DNA of 64,000 nt from Mucilaginibacter corticis. GTDB lineage: Bacteria; Bacteroidota; Bacteroidia; Sphingobacteriales; Sphingobacteriaceae. The stretch spans positions 558,001-622,000 of the forward strand of contig NZ_VLPK01000003.1 of the NCBI RefSeq assembly GCF_007558865.1, in the 5' to 3' direction. The position numbers and the translations under genes are program-made. How positions within the stretch are numbered: position 1 is the first letter of the stretch; every line of letters begins with the position of its first letter. The notes below the pieces were generated by a model. That model was not told the origin of the DNA, did no database searches, and saw only the letters and a list, made by a program, of their open reading frames with translations. Positions 52,486-59,898 of the stretch are shown in pieces.

Positions 52486-52965
52486 ATGCATAATTTATTA
52501 TCGGCTCAGTATGATGAAGTAAAGGGGGCGCGGGCAGCATTATTTGCTTATTGTGATACCATCAGTGATATTGATCTATTAAAAGGTATTGCGGAGTTTA
52601 ATAACACATCCATTTTAAGCCTGTTAACACATATTGCAAATACTTATATGCATTGGCTGGCCCAGTTTGATGAAAATAGCGATTTAATTTTCTTTGATGA
52701 TCTATCAGTTAGCAAGTTAACTGATGTTATAACAATATATGATCAAATAGATCACGTAGTCTCCGATTTTTTAGATCGTTATAGTGCGGATTATACAAAA
52801 CCCATCACTCAAAAACTCCCCCGGCGGGATCATGTTTTAACAGTCACGCCGCTTCAGTTATATACTCATGCCATAACACACGAGTTTCATCATAAAGGAC
52901 AGGTATTGAGCATGAGCAGGTTATTGGGTTATATCCCGCAGGATACTGATGTTATCCGGTTTTAG
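52486..52965 (+). CDS. DinB/YfiT-like four-helix metal-binding protein
   Basis: 159 residues with the DinB fold and three likely metal-binding His: HIANTYMHWL (His47-type) and HAITHEFHHKGQVL (about 128-141). Such proteins act in thiol transfer or as DNA-damage-inducible factors; the specific role is unknown. Coupled to the HAD gene. Its end meets the convergent proline dehydrogenase gene with a 2-bp gap. Confidence 0.88.
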   Translation: MHNLLSAQYDEVKGARAALFAYCDTISDIDLLKGIAEFNNTSILSLLTHIANTYMHWLAQFDENSDLIFFDDLSVSKLTDVITIYDQIDHVVSDFLDRYSADYTKPITQKLPRRDHVLTVTPLQLYTHAITHEFHHKGQVLSMSRLLGYIPQDTDVIRF

Positions 52966-52967
52966 TC

Positions 52968-54146
52968 TTACAGTTTTCTTCTCTTCTTTTCCTTTACAAT
53001 CAAACTTAACTCACGGCTCATTTGGCCGGCAATGGCTGTGTTCTCCTGTGCACGGCGGAAAAGATAGGGTAATACCGCTTTTATCGGTCCATAGGGAACG
53101 TATTTGGCCACATTGTAATCAGCATCGGCCAGGTTAAAGCTCAGGTTATCGCTCATACCCAATAGTTGGGCGAAATAGACATGCGGGTTTTTATGGTCGA
53201 TATTTTTAGCGTCTAACTGTTCGGTAAGCCGGCGGCAGCTGTCCTCATTATGTGTGCCGGCCACAAAGGCAATGGTATTGATATGATCGGTACAATAATC
53301 AAGGGCCAGGTTAAAATCCCTGTCGCTGGCTTCTTTAGTCGGTTGTATGGGCGATGGATAACCTTGCTCTTCTGCCCGTTTGCGTTCCTTTTCCATGTAA
53401 GCTCCGCGCACCAGTTTTGCACCCAGGATAAAGTTTTCTTTCACAGCCACCTCATTATCGTTCATTAATGATTCTAACTTATCATGCCTGTAAAGCTGGT
53501 AGGTATTATATACAATGGCTTTTTGCTTGTTGAATTTGCGCATCATGTTCAGCGCCAGCAAATCAATAGTATCCTGGATCCAGGTCTCCTCTGCATCTAT
53601 CATTACAGGCACGTTAACCGCGTAAGCTTTCTCGCAAATAGCCAATACACGATCCTGCACTTTTTGCCATTCCTGTTGTTCGGAGGTGGTGAGTGCGATA
53701 CCGGCGTCAAGTTTTTCTAATAAACCAAAACGGCCAACGCCGGTCACTTTAAATACAGTGATGGGAATGGCTTTATTTTTGGCCGCGCGCTTAATTGTAC
53801 GAATGATCTCTTCGCGGGTGTCGTCAAAAACCTGTTCGTCGTCTTCCCCTTCAATCGAGTAATCCAATATCGTACCTACCCTTCCGCTTTCAAGAGATTT
53901 TATGGTTGCTTCGCATTCGCGGATAGTTTCTCCGCCACAAAAATGATTAAATATGGTAGCCTTGATTAATCCCTTTATAGGCAAGCCTATCTTGATGGCA
54001 AAATTGGTTATGGGCGGCCCAATCTTTACAAGAAAATTAACATTAATAATCTTAAACAACCAGTAGGCACGTTTCAGATCAGCGTTTGATGAATGGCGGA
54101 AAGCGATCTCCGTGTTCTCAAAAGATAGACTTTGTTTTTGAGTCAT
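52968..54146 (-). CDS. Proline dehydrogenase
   Basis: 392-residue FAD enzyme that oxidises proline to pyrroline-5-carboxylate. It is monofunctional, without the aldehyde dehydrogenase half of PutA. Landmarks are DYSIEGEDDE, FKVTGVGRFGLLEK, MIDAEETWIQDTID, GAKLVRGAYMEKER (about 253-266) and the active-site signature YVPYGPIKAVLPYLFRRAQENT (about 351-372, the RR pair binding proline carboxylate). The ATG at 54146 fits the family. It stands alone. Confidence 0.92.
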   Translation of the reverse strand: MTQKQSLSFENTEIAFRHSSNADLKRAYWLFKIINVNFLVKIGPPITNFAIKIGLPIKGLIKATIFNHFCGGETIRECEATIKSLESGRVGTILDYSIEGEDDEQVFDDTREEIIRTIKRAAKNKAIPITVFKVTGVGRFGLLEKLDAGIALTTSEQQEWQKVQDRVLAICEKAYAVNVPVMIDAEETWIQDTIDLLALNMMRKFNKQKAIVYNTYQLYRHDKLESLMNDNEVAVKENFILGAKLVRGAYMEKERKRAEEQGYPSPIQPTKEASDRDFNLALDYCTDHINTIAFVAGTHNEDSCRRLTEQLDAKNIDHKNPHVYFAQLLGMSDNLSFNLADADYNVAKYVPYGPIKAVLPYLFRRAQENTAIAGQMSRELSLIVKEKKRRKL

Positions 54147-54270
54147 AGTAAGTATAAGTGGCTCGTTGTATTACCGCATATCAAACCAATAAGATAAGCA
54201 GCTATGAACCGTTAGCGTACCGCAAAATTATAAAATGATAGTTAGATAACTCAATATTCTGCGAATAGTT

Positions 54271-54278
54271 TATTTTTG
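54271..54278 (+). promoter_or_regulatory. Candidate -7 element before the S4/aroB genes
   Basis: TATTTTTG matches TAnnTTTG exactly, 7 bp before the ATG of the S4 gene. I see no clear -33 partner. Confidence 0.35.
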
Positions 54279-54285
54279 CGCCCTG

Positions 54286-54492
54286 ATGATAGAATTTAAA
54301 GTTACCGGCGATTATATCCCAATGATACAATTACTAAAAGCTACCAACCTGGTATCGACAGGCGGCGAAGCGCAAATAGTTGTAGATGAGGGAGAAGTAA
54401 AATATAATGGCGAAGTTGACTACCGTAAACGCTTAAAAGTAAAACAAGGCGACGTGGTTGAATTTAGAGGTAACACAATTAAAGTGATTTGA
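54286..54492 (+). CDS. Small S4-domain RNA-binding protein (YbcJ-like)
   Basis: 68 residues that are essentially one S4 domain: YIPMIQLLKATNLVSTGGEAQIVVDEGEVKYNGEV (read in parts) and RLKVKQGDVVEFRG. The bacterial single-domain S4 proteins of the YbcJ kind bind structured RNA or ribosomes. It is 5 bp upstream of aroB and surely co-transcribed with it. Confidence 0.9.
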   Translation: MIEFKVTGDYIPMIQLLKATNLVSTGGEAQIVVDEGEVKYNGEVDYRKRLKVKQGDVVEFRGNTIKVI

Positions 54493-54497
54493 TTTTT

Positions 54498-55595
54498 ATG
54501 AGTACAATAGATACTGATACCTGCACAATTGATGTTATGGACACCATACAAAGCAATAAATACAATATATATTTCGAGAATAGCCTTAGCGAACTGGCAA
54601 ATTTTATAGAGCAGGGCCGGTATTCGCGTTTTTTTGTTTTAACGGATGAAAATACGGCAGTGTATTGCCTTCCGCGCCTGAGGGAGAAATTAGGCAATCC
54701 TGATAATTTTGATGTTATTGAAATAAATGCCGGCGAAGAAAGCAAGGATATTGATTTTTGCATAGGTGTATGGAAAATGCTGATAGACTTTGGTGCAGAC
54801 AGGCAAAGTTTATTAATTAACCTGGGCGGCGGCGTAATAAGCGACCTTGGTGGTTTTGCAGCATCAACTTTTAAACGTGGTATTGACTTTGTACACGTGC
54901 CTACTACCCTATTGTCTCAAGTTGACGCGTCTGTTGGCGGTAAAACAGGTATTGATATTGACAGTATTAAAAACATTATAGGCACATTTACCCAGCCTAA
55001 AGCGGTATTTATAGACTATGAATTTTTAAGGACGCTACCTGCTCGCCAGATCTTATCGGGCACTGCCGAGATGCTGAAACACGGCCTTATCTGCGATGCT
55101 GATTACTGGAACCTTTTAAAAGAAAGCGACCTGAATAACCCCACTGCCGAGTTAGTTTATAAATCGGTAGCTATAAAAAACAGGGTGGTATTGGAAGATC
55201 CGCATGAAAAAAACATCCGCAAATCATTAAACTTTGGGCACACCATTGGCCACGCGGTTGAAACTTACTCGCTGATCAACGATGAAGATTCACTTTCGCA
55301 TGGTGAGGCTATTGCAATCGGTATGATCTGCGAGGCTTACCTGTCCTACAAAAAAACAGGCTTAAGCCAGGCTGAATTAACCGAAATAACTGAAACTTTA
55401 AGCAACCTATACCCAAGATATGAGCTAAAAACCGAGTACAATGATACTTTGTTAGAATACATGCTTAAAGACAAAAAGAACCAAAACGGTAAGATAAATT
55501 GCACACTGTTAAGTGCCATCGGACAGTTTAATATCGATAACATTTGCACCAATGAAGAATTGCTGGAAGGCTTGAATTATTACGCAAGTTTGTAA
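54498..55595 (+). CDS. aroB: 3-dehydroquinate synthase
   Basis: Second step of the shikimate pathway, converting DAHP to 3-dehydroquinate using NAD and Zn. From the ATG at 54498 there are 365 residues; an ATG at 54537 (MDTIQSNKYNIYF) could be used instead. Signatures are GGGVISDLGGFAASTFKRG (about 112-130), PTTLLSQVDASVGGKTGID, the metal-binding EMLKHGLI and the histidine motif NFGHTIGHAVE (about 249-259) with SHGEAIAIGM. It lies about 0.8 kb from the attenuator-controlled aromatic genes, separated by a toxin-antitoxin pair on the opposite strand. Confidence 0.95.
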   Translation: MSTIDTDTCTIDVMDTIQSNKYNIYFENSLSELANFIEQGRYSRFFVLTDENTAVYCLPRLREKLGNPDNFDVIEINAGEESKDIDFCIGVWKMLIDFGADRQSLLINLGGGVISDLGGFAASTFKRGIDFVHVPTTLLSQVDASVGGKTGIDIDSIKNIIGTFTQPKAVFIDYEFLRTLPARQILSGTAEMLKHGLICDADYWNLLKESDLNNPTAELVYKSVAIKNRVVLEDPHEKNIRKSLNFGHTIGHAVETYSLINDEDSLSHGEAIAIGMICEAYLSYKKTGLSQAELTEITETLSNLYPRYELKTEYNDTLLEYMLKDKKNQNGKINCTLLSAIGQFNIDNICTNEELLEGLNYYASL

Positions 55596-55606
55596 ATATT
55601 CACAAA

Positions 55607-55903
55607 CTATTGCTGAGGGAGAATTGGCTCTTGCCTGTTGTCCCAAAAAAACAATAGATGTATTGAGGTATCGGTAATTCGATAAAATAGAGAAGTTTGT
55701 TTACTAATCAGTGCGATTCTAACATTTTTATCAATCATACTACTCTTAAACATAAAAGGGTATTGCGTAATAAGACTGATTGTTTTCTCCGTTTTGGAAA
55801 CAAATTTTTCTGCTGACTTACGTCCAAATTTATTATCAATAAAATTATATACGTATTTTAATGTTTCTTTGGAACGAGGAGTATAATAAACATTTAGGCT
55901 CAT
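55607..55903 (-). CDS. ParE/RelE-type toxin
   Basis: 98 residues of the RelE/ParE fold: VYYTPRSKETLKYVYNFIDNKFG (5-27), EKFVSKTEKTISLITQYPFM, NVRIALISKQTSLFYRI and HLLFFWDNRQEP. Such toxins either cut mRNA on the ribosome or poison gyrase; catalytic RelE residues are not distinct, so ParE-like is the safer call. The ATG follows the antitoxin's TAA directly (abutting stop and start). Confidence 0.87.
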   Translation of the reverse strand: MSLNVYYTPRSKETLKYVYNFIDNKFGRKSAEKFVSKTEKTISLITQYPFMFKSSMIDKNVRIALISKQTSLFYRITDTSIHLLFFWDNRQEPILPQQ

Positions 55904-56104
55904 TTATGCCAACATGTCTTTTATACCAGTATAAGGAGTTAATAAGCCGTTATCTGCTTGTTGCAATGATTCTTTAATACCGTTAATTACATAATCAGAA
56001 TATTCTTCTTCCTGTTGTACGAAAGATATATTCATTGCTTTCATTACAGCTTTTAAGGCCGTGAGCTGATCTGCATTTTGAGGATATACAATTAAAGCGT
56101 CCAT
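55904..56104 (-). CDS. Antitoxin of the ParE-type module (DUF2683-like)
   Basis: 66 residues from the ATG at 56104 (a longer frame from 56155 would begin inside the promoter). MDALIVYPQNADQLTALKAVMKAMNISF matches the DUF2683-type antitoxins of Bacteroidota, with an amphipathic C-terminal half that would wrap the toxin (EEEYSDYVINGIKESLQQ). Probably binds the palindrome in its own promoter. Confidence 0.82.
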   Translation of the reverse strand: MDALIVYPQNADQLTALKAVMKAMNISFVQQEEEYSDYVINGIKESLQQADNGLLTPYTGIKDMLA

Positions 56105-56107
56105 ACA

Positions 56108-56137
56108 CAAATATAAGTATATACTTAGCAAATACAA
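56108..56137 (-). promoter_or_regulatory. Promoter with embedded palindrome of the toxin-antitoxin pair
   Basis: On the minus strand TTG (56137-56135), N19 and TATATTTG (56115-56108) match the consensus. The perfect 14-bp palindrome TAAGTATATACTTA (56114-56127) lies between them. The -7 element ends 3 bp before the ATG, implying a leaderless or nearly leaderless mRNA. Confidence 0.65.
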
Positions 56138-56233
56138 TGCAAGTTGACTAATCAAATAAAACTAAGTCAATTTAAAAATATCATCGTAAAAATTGTTATA
56201 TCTATATTTTTTTCAAATAAATAAAATATTCTA

Positions 56234-56263
56234 TTGACAAGTCAAATTTTACTGCTACATTTA
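56234..56263 (+). promoter_or_regulatory. Promoter of the pheA leader
   Basis: TTG (56234-56236), N19 and TACATTTA (56256-56263, 7 of 8 to TAnnTTTG). It is 21 bp upstream of the leader-peptide ATG. Confidence 0.6.
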
Positions 56264-56284
56264 CGCCGTAATTAAAAAAACAGA

Positions 56285-56338
56285 ATGAAATTAACAAGTG
56301 CATATTTTTATGGTTACTACTTTTACTTTACCAAGTAA
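56285..56338 (+). CDS. pheL: Aromatic leader peptide of the pheA attenuator
   Basis: 17 codons and TAA encode MKLTSAYFYGYYFYFTK, with 5 Tyr and 3 Phe, in a run from residue 7 to 15 broken only by Gly. The stop is 2 nt before the first antiterminator arm. Starvation for Tyr or Phe would stall a ribosome here and change the fold of the RNA downstream. The peptide itself needs no function. Confidence 0.85.
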   Translation: MKLTSAYFYGYYFYFTK

Positions 56339-56410
56339 GAGCCGGGACTAATATGCACTAAACACATATAAAAAAATTGAAAAGTCCCGGCATAACAGCC
56401 GGGATTTTTT
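56297..56410 (+). promoter_or_regulatory. Transcription attenuator of the pheA aromatic operon
   Basis: Four segments are visible: 1, AGTGCATATT (56297-56306, inside the leader ORF); 2, GCCGGGACT followed by AATATGCACT (56341-56359); 3, AGTCCCGGC (56383-56391); 4, GCCGGGA (56398-56404) with six T. Segment 1 pairs perfectly with the second half of 2; the first half of 2 pairs perfectly with 3 (antiterminator); 3 pairs with 4 (terminator, 7-bp stem, 6-nt loop, T tract). A ribosome stalled at Tyr7/Phe8 covers segment 1 and frees 2:3; one at the stop covers GCCGGGACT and allows 3:4. Confidence 0.9.
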
Positions 56411-56424
56411 GTTTTAACGCAGTT

Positions 56425-57339
56425 ATGAAAAAAGATAAACCAAGAGTTGCTATACAAGGTATCCGCGCTTCGTTTCACGAAGAAGCAGCTTTTAAATATT
56501 TTGGAGAAAACATCCAGACTATTGAATGCAACTCTTTTAAACGAACATTTGATGCCTTAGAAAACAACGAGGCTGATTATGTAGTGATGGCGATTGAGAA
56601 TAGCATTGCAGGCAGTATATTACCTAACTACTCTTTGCTGTTAAACTACAACTTTCCGGTTATTGGCGAAATTTACCTGCCTATTCAATTACACCTGATG
56701 GCATTGCCGGGTGTGGCTTTTGAGAATGTCAAGTACGTAACCTCGCACCCCATAGCCATACGCCAGTGTATCGACTTTTTTGACGAATACCCGCACCTTC
56801 AAATTGTTGAAAGTAATGATACCGCGGCCTGCGCCAAACGCATTCATGACGAAAAGCTTACCGATACGGTAGCCATTGCCAATTCGTTAGCGGCTAAATT
56901 ATATGAGCTTGATATTTTAGAACGCAGGATAGAATCAAACAAGAAAAACTTTACCCGTTTTTTAATACTGACTACGCACGAAAGGGCGGTTAAAAAACCT
57001 GCCAATAAGGCTTCATTATGTTTCCAGGTAAGTAACCAGGTAGGCGCGCTGGCAAAGGTGTTAAATATTTTTGCCAACCAGGGCGTAAATATGAGCAAGA
57101 TCCAGTCTATGCCGGTTTTAGGTAAACGTAATGAGTATAACTTTTATGTTGATGTAGAGTGGGAAGAAACCAAGCAGTATGACAGTGCTGTTAAACAGAT
57201 TTTAAAGTATACACATAACTTTAATATCCTTGGCGAGTATCAACGCCATGATGATGAGGGAACTGCGGAAAAACCACTTAATATTGCACCTGCCAAACCC
57301 GAACGCAAATACATCAGCATAAAAAAATTAGTTAAATAA
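56425..57339 (+). CDS. pheA: Prephenate dehydratase with ACT domain
   Basis: 304-residue enzyme converting prephenate to phenylpyruvate for phenylalanine. From the ATG at 56425 it opens MKKDKPRVAIQGIRASFHEEAAF; the conserved TR motif is in NKKNFTRFLIL (about 178-188), and the C-terminal ACT domain (about 199-275) starts with SLCFQVSNQVGALAKVL and senses Phe. A frame from 56377 starts in the terminator hairpin and is not used. First gene of the attenuated operon; the DAHP synthase follows 44 bp later. Confidence 0.93.
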   Translation: MKKDKPRVAIQGIRASFHEEAAFKYFGENIQTIECNSFKRTFDALENNEADYVVMAIENSIAGSILPNYSLLLNYNFPVIGEIYLPIQLHLMALPGVAFENVKYVTSHPIAIRQCIDFFDEYPHLQIVESNDTAACAKRIHDEKLTDTVAIANSLAAKLYELDILERRIESNKKNFTRFLILTTHERAVKKPANKASLCFQVSNQVGALAKVLNIFANQGVNMSKIQSMPVLGKRNEYNFYVDVEWEETKQYDSAVKQILKYTHNFNILGEYQRHDDEGTAEKPLNIAPAKPERKYISIKKLVK

Positions 57340-57383
57340 GAAGCAATCAACCAAATTATAAAGAGATTATAATACTATAAAAA

Positions 57384-58514
57384 ATGAAACTTAATTTAAA
57401 CATCCAACCATTAGATACCTGGATAACAGCAACTAAAGAACCTCTGTTAATTGCCGGTCCGTGCAGCGCAGAAACTGAAGATCAGTTGGTAGCTACAGCT
57501 CATTTATTAAAAAATACCGGCCGCGTTACCGCGTTACGTGCAGGTATCTGGAAACCACGTACCCGTCCGGGCGAGTTTGAAGGTATAGGCAGCATTGGCT
57601 TAGAGTGGTTAAAACGCGCAAAGGCAGAAACAGGCTTACCTACTGCTGTTGAGGTTGCTACCGCAAAACACGTTGAAGAAGCATTAGCCGCAGGCGTTGA
57701 TATTTTATGGGTAGGCGCCCGTTCAACCGCCAACCCTTTTACCGTACAGGAAATTGCAGACGCTTTAAAAGGTGTTGATATCCCTGTAATGGTTAAAAAC
57801 CCGGTTAACCCTGATATTTCATTATGGATTGGCGCTTTAGAGCGTATCAATAACGCAGGTATAACTAAACTGGCAGCTATACACCGCGGGTTCTCATCTT
57901 ACGAAAAATCAGCTTTCCGTAATGAGCCAATGTGGGATATCGCTATCCACCTAAAAACACTTGCACCGCATTTACCATTGATCTGTGATCCAAGCCACAT
58001 CAGCGGCAATCGCGACCTGATCGGTTATGTTTCGCAAAAAGCTTTAGACCTGGATATGCAAGGTTTAATGATCGAGTCACACATCGACCCAAGTGTAGCA
58101 TGGACTGATGCTAAGCAACAAGTTACTCCGGCTGCTTTGTCTGAATTGATCGATCATTTAACACTACGTAAACCTGAAACCAGCAATGAGCAGGTTAATG
58201 ATAAACTGAGTGAGCTACGTAACAACATCGATAAAATTGACGACCTGTTGATCCAGAAGATTGCTGAGCGTATGAAAATCGCAGAGCAAATTGGTAATTA
58301 CAAAAAAGATAACAACATTACTATTTTACAAGTTGGCCGTTGGGATGAGATCCTGACCAAACGCGTAAACTATGGTAAAGCATTAAAATTAAGTCCTGAT
58401 TTTACAGAGAAATTATTGGAGCTGCTACATAGCGAATCAATCCGCAAGCAAACAGAAATAATGAACGCGGATCAGGCAGCTGGTCAGCAAGCAGAAAAAC
58501 TTACGCACGTTTAA
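57384..58514 (+). CDS. aroF: Bifunctional DAHP synthase / chorismate mutase
   Basis: 376 residues. The N-terminal AroA(I-beta)/KDO8PS-type DAHP synthase (about 1-255: LIAGPCSAET, RAGIWKPRTRPGEFEGIG, DILWVGARSTANPFTVQE, VMVKNPVNPD, AIHRGF, DPSHISGNRDL) condenses PEP and erythrose-4-P. The C-terminal AroQ chorismate mutase (about 270-365: LSELRNNIDKIDDLLIQKIAERMKIAEQIGNYKK, read in parts) makes prephenate. The fusion can allow inhibition of the first step through the mutase domain. It sits between pheA and aroA. Confidence 0.94.
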   Translation: MKLNLNIQPLDTWITATKEPLLIAGPCSAETEDQLVATAHLLKNTGRVTALRAGIWKPRTRPGEFEGIGSIGLEWLKRAKAETGLPTAVEVATAKHVEEALAAGVDILWVGARSTANPFTVQEIADALKGVDIPVMVKNPVNPDISLWIGALERINNAGITKLAAIHRGFSSYEKSAFRNEPMWDIAIHLKTLAPHLPLICDPSHISGNRDLIGYVSQKALDLDMQGLMIESHIDPSVAWTDAKQQVTPAALSELIDHLTLRKPETSNEQVNDKLSELRNNIDKIDDLLIQKIAERMKIAEQIGNYKKDNNITILQVGRWDEILTKRVNYGKALKLSPDFTEKLLELLHSESIRKQTEIMNADQAAGQQAEKLTHV

Positions 58515-58521
58515 TAAAACC

Positions 58522-59802
58522 ATGAGTCAGAATATTCTGCTTACAAAAACTTCTAAATCAATAACCGGCGAGGTACACTTAACCGGATCAAAAAGTGAGT
58601 GCAACCGTGCGCTGGTTATTGAGGCTTTAAGTAATGCTAAGGTGCGTGTTGAAAATATATCAGAAGCTGCTGATACCGTTACTTTGCAAAAGGTTTTAGG
58701 CTTGACACTGCAAACCGTAGGTTATGAGTCACAGCCTATTACACAGTTAGCCGAACATAAAATTGTAAATATTGGCCCTGCAGGTACGGCTATGCGTTTC
58801 TTAACTGCTTATTATACTTTGCAGGATGAAGAAGTAGTACTGACCGGCAGTGAGCGTATGAAACAACGCCCGATAGCTATTTTAGTTGATGCCTTACGCA
58901 CCTTAGGTGCCGAGATCAGTTACGAAGAAAACGATGGGTTCCCTCCCATCCGCATAAAGGGTAACATTCAGCAAGCTACGGATAAGATCAGCATAAAAGG
59001 CAACATCAGCAGTCAGTATATTACCGCATTGTTGTTGATCGCACCTAAATTGCCGATGGGTTTAGAAGTACATATCGAGGGTGAACTAACGTCTCGCCCT
59101 TATGTAGAAATGACCCTGGGAATGTTGGAGCAGGCGGGTATCAGGCATGAATGGAATAATAATGTGATCAGCATCCCGCGTCAGGAATTTAAAGAGACTG
59201 TTTTGCCGGTTGAACCTGATTGGAGCGCGGCATCCTATTGGTATTCGATAGCTGCATTGGCTGATGAAGCTGACTTGTTTTTACATGGTTTAACTTCATA
59301 CAGCCTGCAAGGCGATAGCGTGATCACCGAGATCATGGCTAACTTCGGGATAACTTCACAGTTTAGGGATGGCGGTGTGCATATTAAAAAGGAGCCAAAG
59401 CAGATAAACCGCAAGGAGTTTGACTTAAAGAAATGCCCGGACCTGGCTCAAACCATTGTTGTAGTATGTGCTGCACTAAATCATGAAGCTACCTTCACGG
59501 GTTTAGAGACTTTAAAGATCAAAGAAACAGACCGTATTGCAGCACTGCAAAACGAACTGGCAAAAATGGGCGTTAAACTGATCGAGGATAACGAAACTTA
59601 TACACTCGATTGCAGCGGTAAGTTCATTCCGCAACGTATGTTTATCAATACTTACGACGATCACCGCATGGCTATGGCCTTTGCGCCGCTGGCATTGTTG
59701 ATACCCGAGTTAGAGGTTGAAGACGCGCTGGTAGTTGAAAAGTCATACCCCGCCTTCTGGACCGACCTTGAAAAGGTAGGTTTTGAAATAAAAGACATAT
59801 AA
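58522..59802 (+). CDS. aroA: 3-phosphoshikimate 1-carboxyvinyltransferase (EPSP synthase)
   Basis: 426-residue sixth enzyme of the shikimate pathway. Landmarks are HLTGSKSECNRALV near the N terminus (18-31; Lys and Ser/Arg bind substrates), NIGPAGTAMRFLTAYY (about 82-97), RMKQRPI, and the closing ETLKIKETDRIAALQNELAKMG (about 330-351) and YDDHRMAMAFA. It begins 7 bp after the DAHP synthase stop. The sequence GPAGTAMR replaces the usual GNAGTAMR of the glyphosate-sensitive class, as in many Bacteroidota. Confidence 0.95.
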   Translation: MSQNILLTKTSKSITGEVHLTGSKSECNRALVIEALSNAKVRVENISEAADTVTLQKVLGLTLQTVGYESQPITQLAEHKIVNIGPAGTAMRFLTAYYTLQDEEVVLTGSERMKQRPIAILVDALRTLGAEISYEENDGFPPIRIKGNIQQATDKISIKGNISSQYITALLLIAPKLPMGLEVHIEGELTSRPYVEMTLGMLEQAGIRHEWNNNVISIPRQEFKETVLPVEPDWSAASYWYSIAALADEADLFLHGLTSYSLQGDSVITEIMANFGITSQFRDGGVHIKKEPKQINRKEFDLKKCPDLAQTIVVVCAALNHEATFTGLETLKIKETDRIAALQNELAKMGVKLIEDNETYTLDCSGKFIPQRMFINTYDDHRMAMAFAPLALLIPELEVEDALVVEKSYPAFWTDLEKVGFEIKDI

Positions 59803-59820
59803 GCTTAAAGATAAAAGCAG

Positions 59821-59852
59821 AAAGGTAAAAGCCTTAGTATGCTTTTACCTTT
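59821..59852. repeat. 12-bp inverted repeat between aroA and aroC
   Basis: AAAGGTAAAAGC (59821-59832) and GCTTTTACCTTT (59841-59852), 8-nt loop, followed by CATTCACT-like short repeats up to 59888. A weak terminator or a repeat relic; aroC may have its own promoter. Confidence 0.5.
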
Positions 59853-59898
59853 AAACATTCAATCATTCACTAAATCACTCATTCACTCAATATAAAAC

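Noticed and set aside
56377..56424. Extra 16 N-terminal residues of prephenate dehydratase
   Set aside because: This start lies inside the terminator of the attenuator and would be translated only from the terminator hairpin; the ATG at 56425 fits the family.
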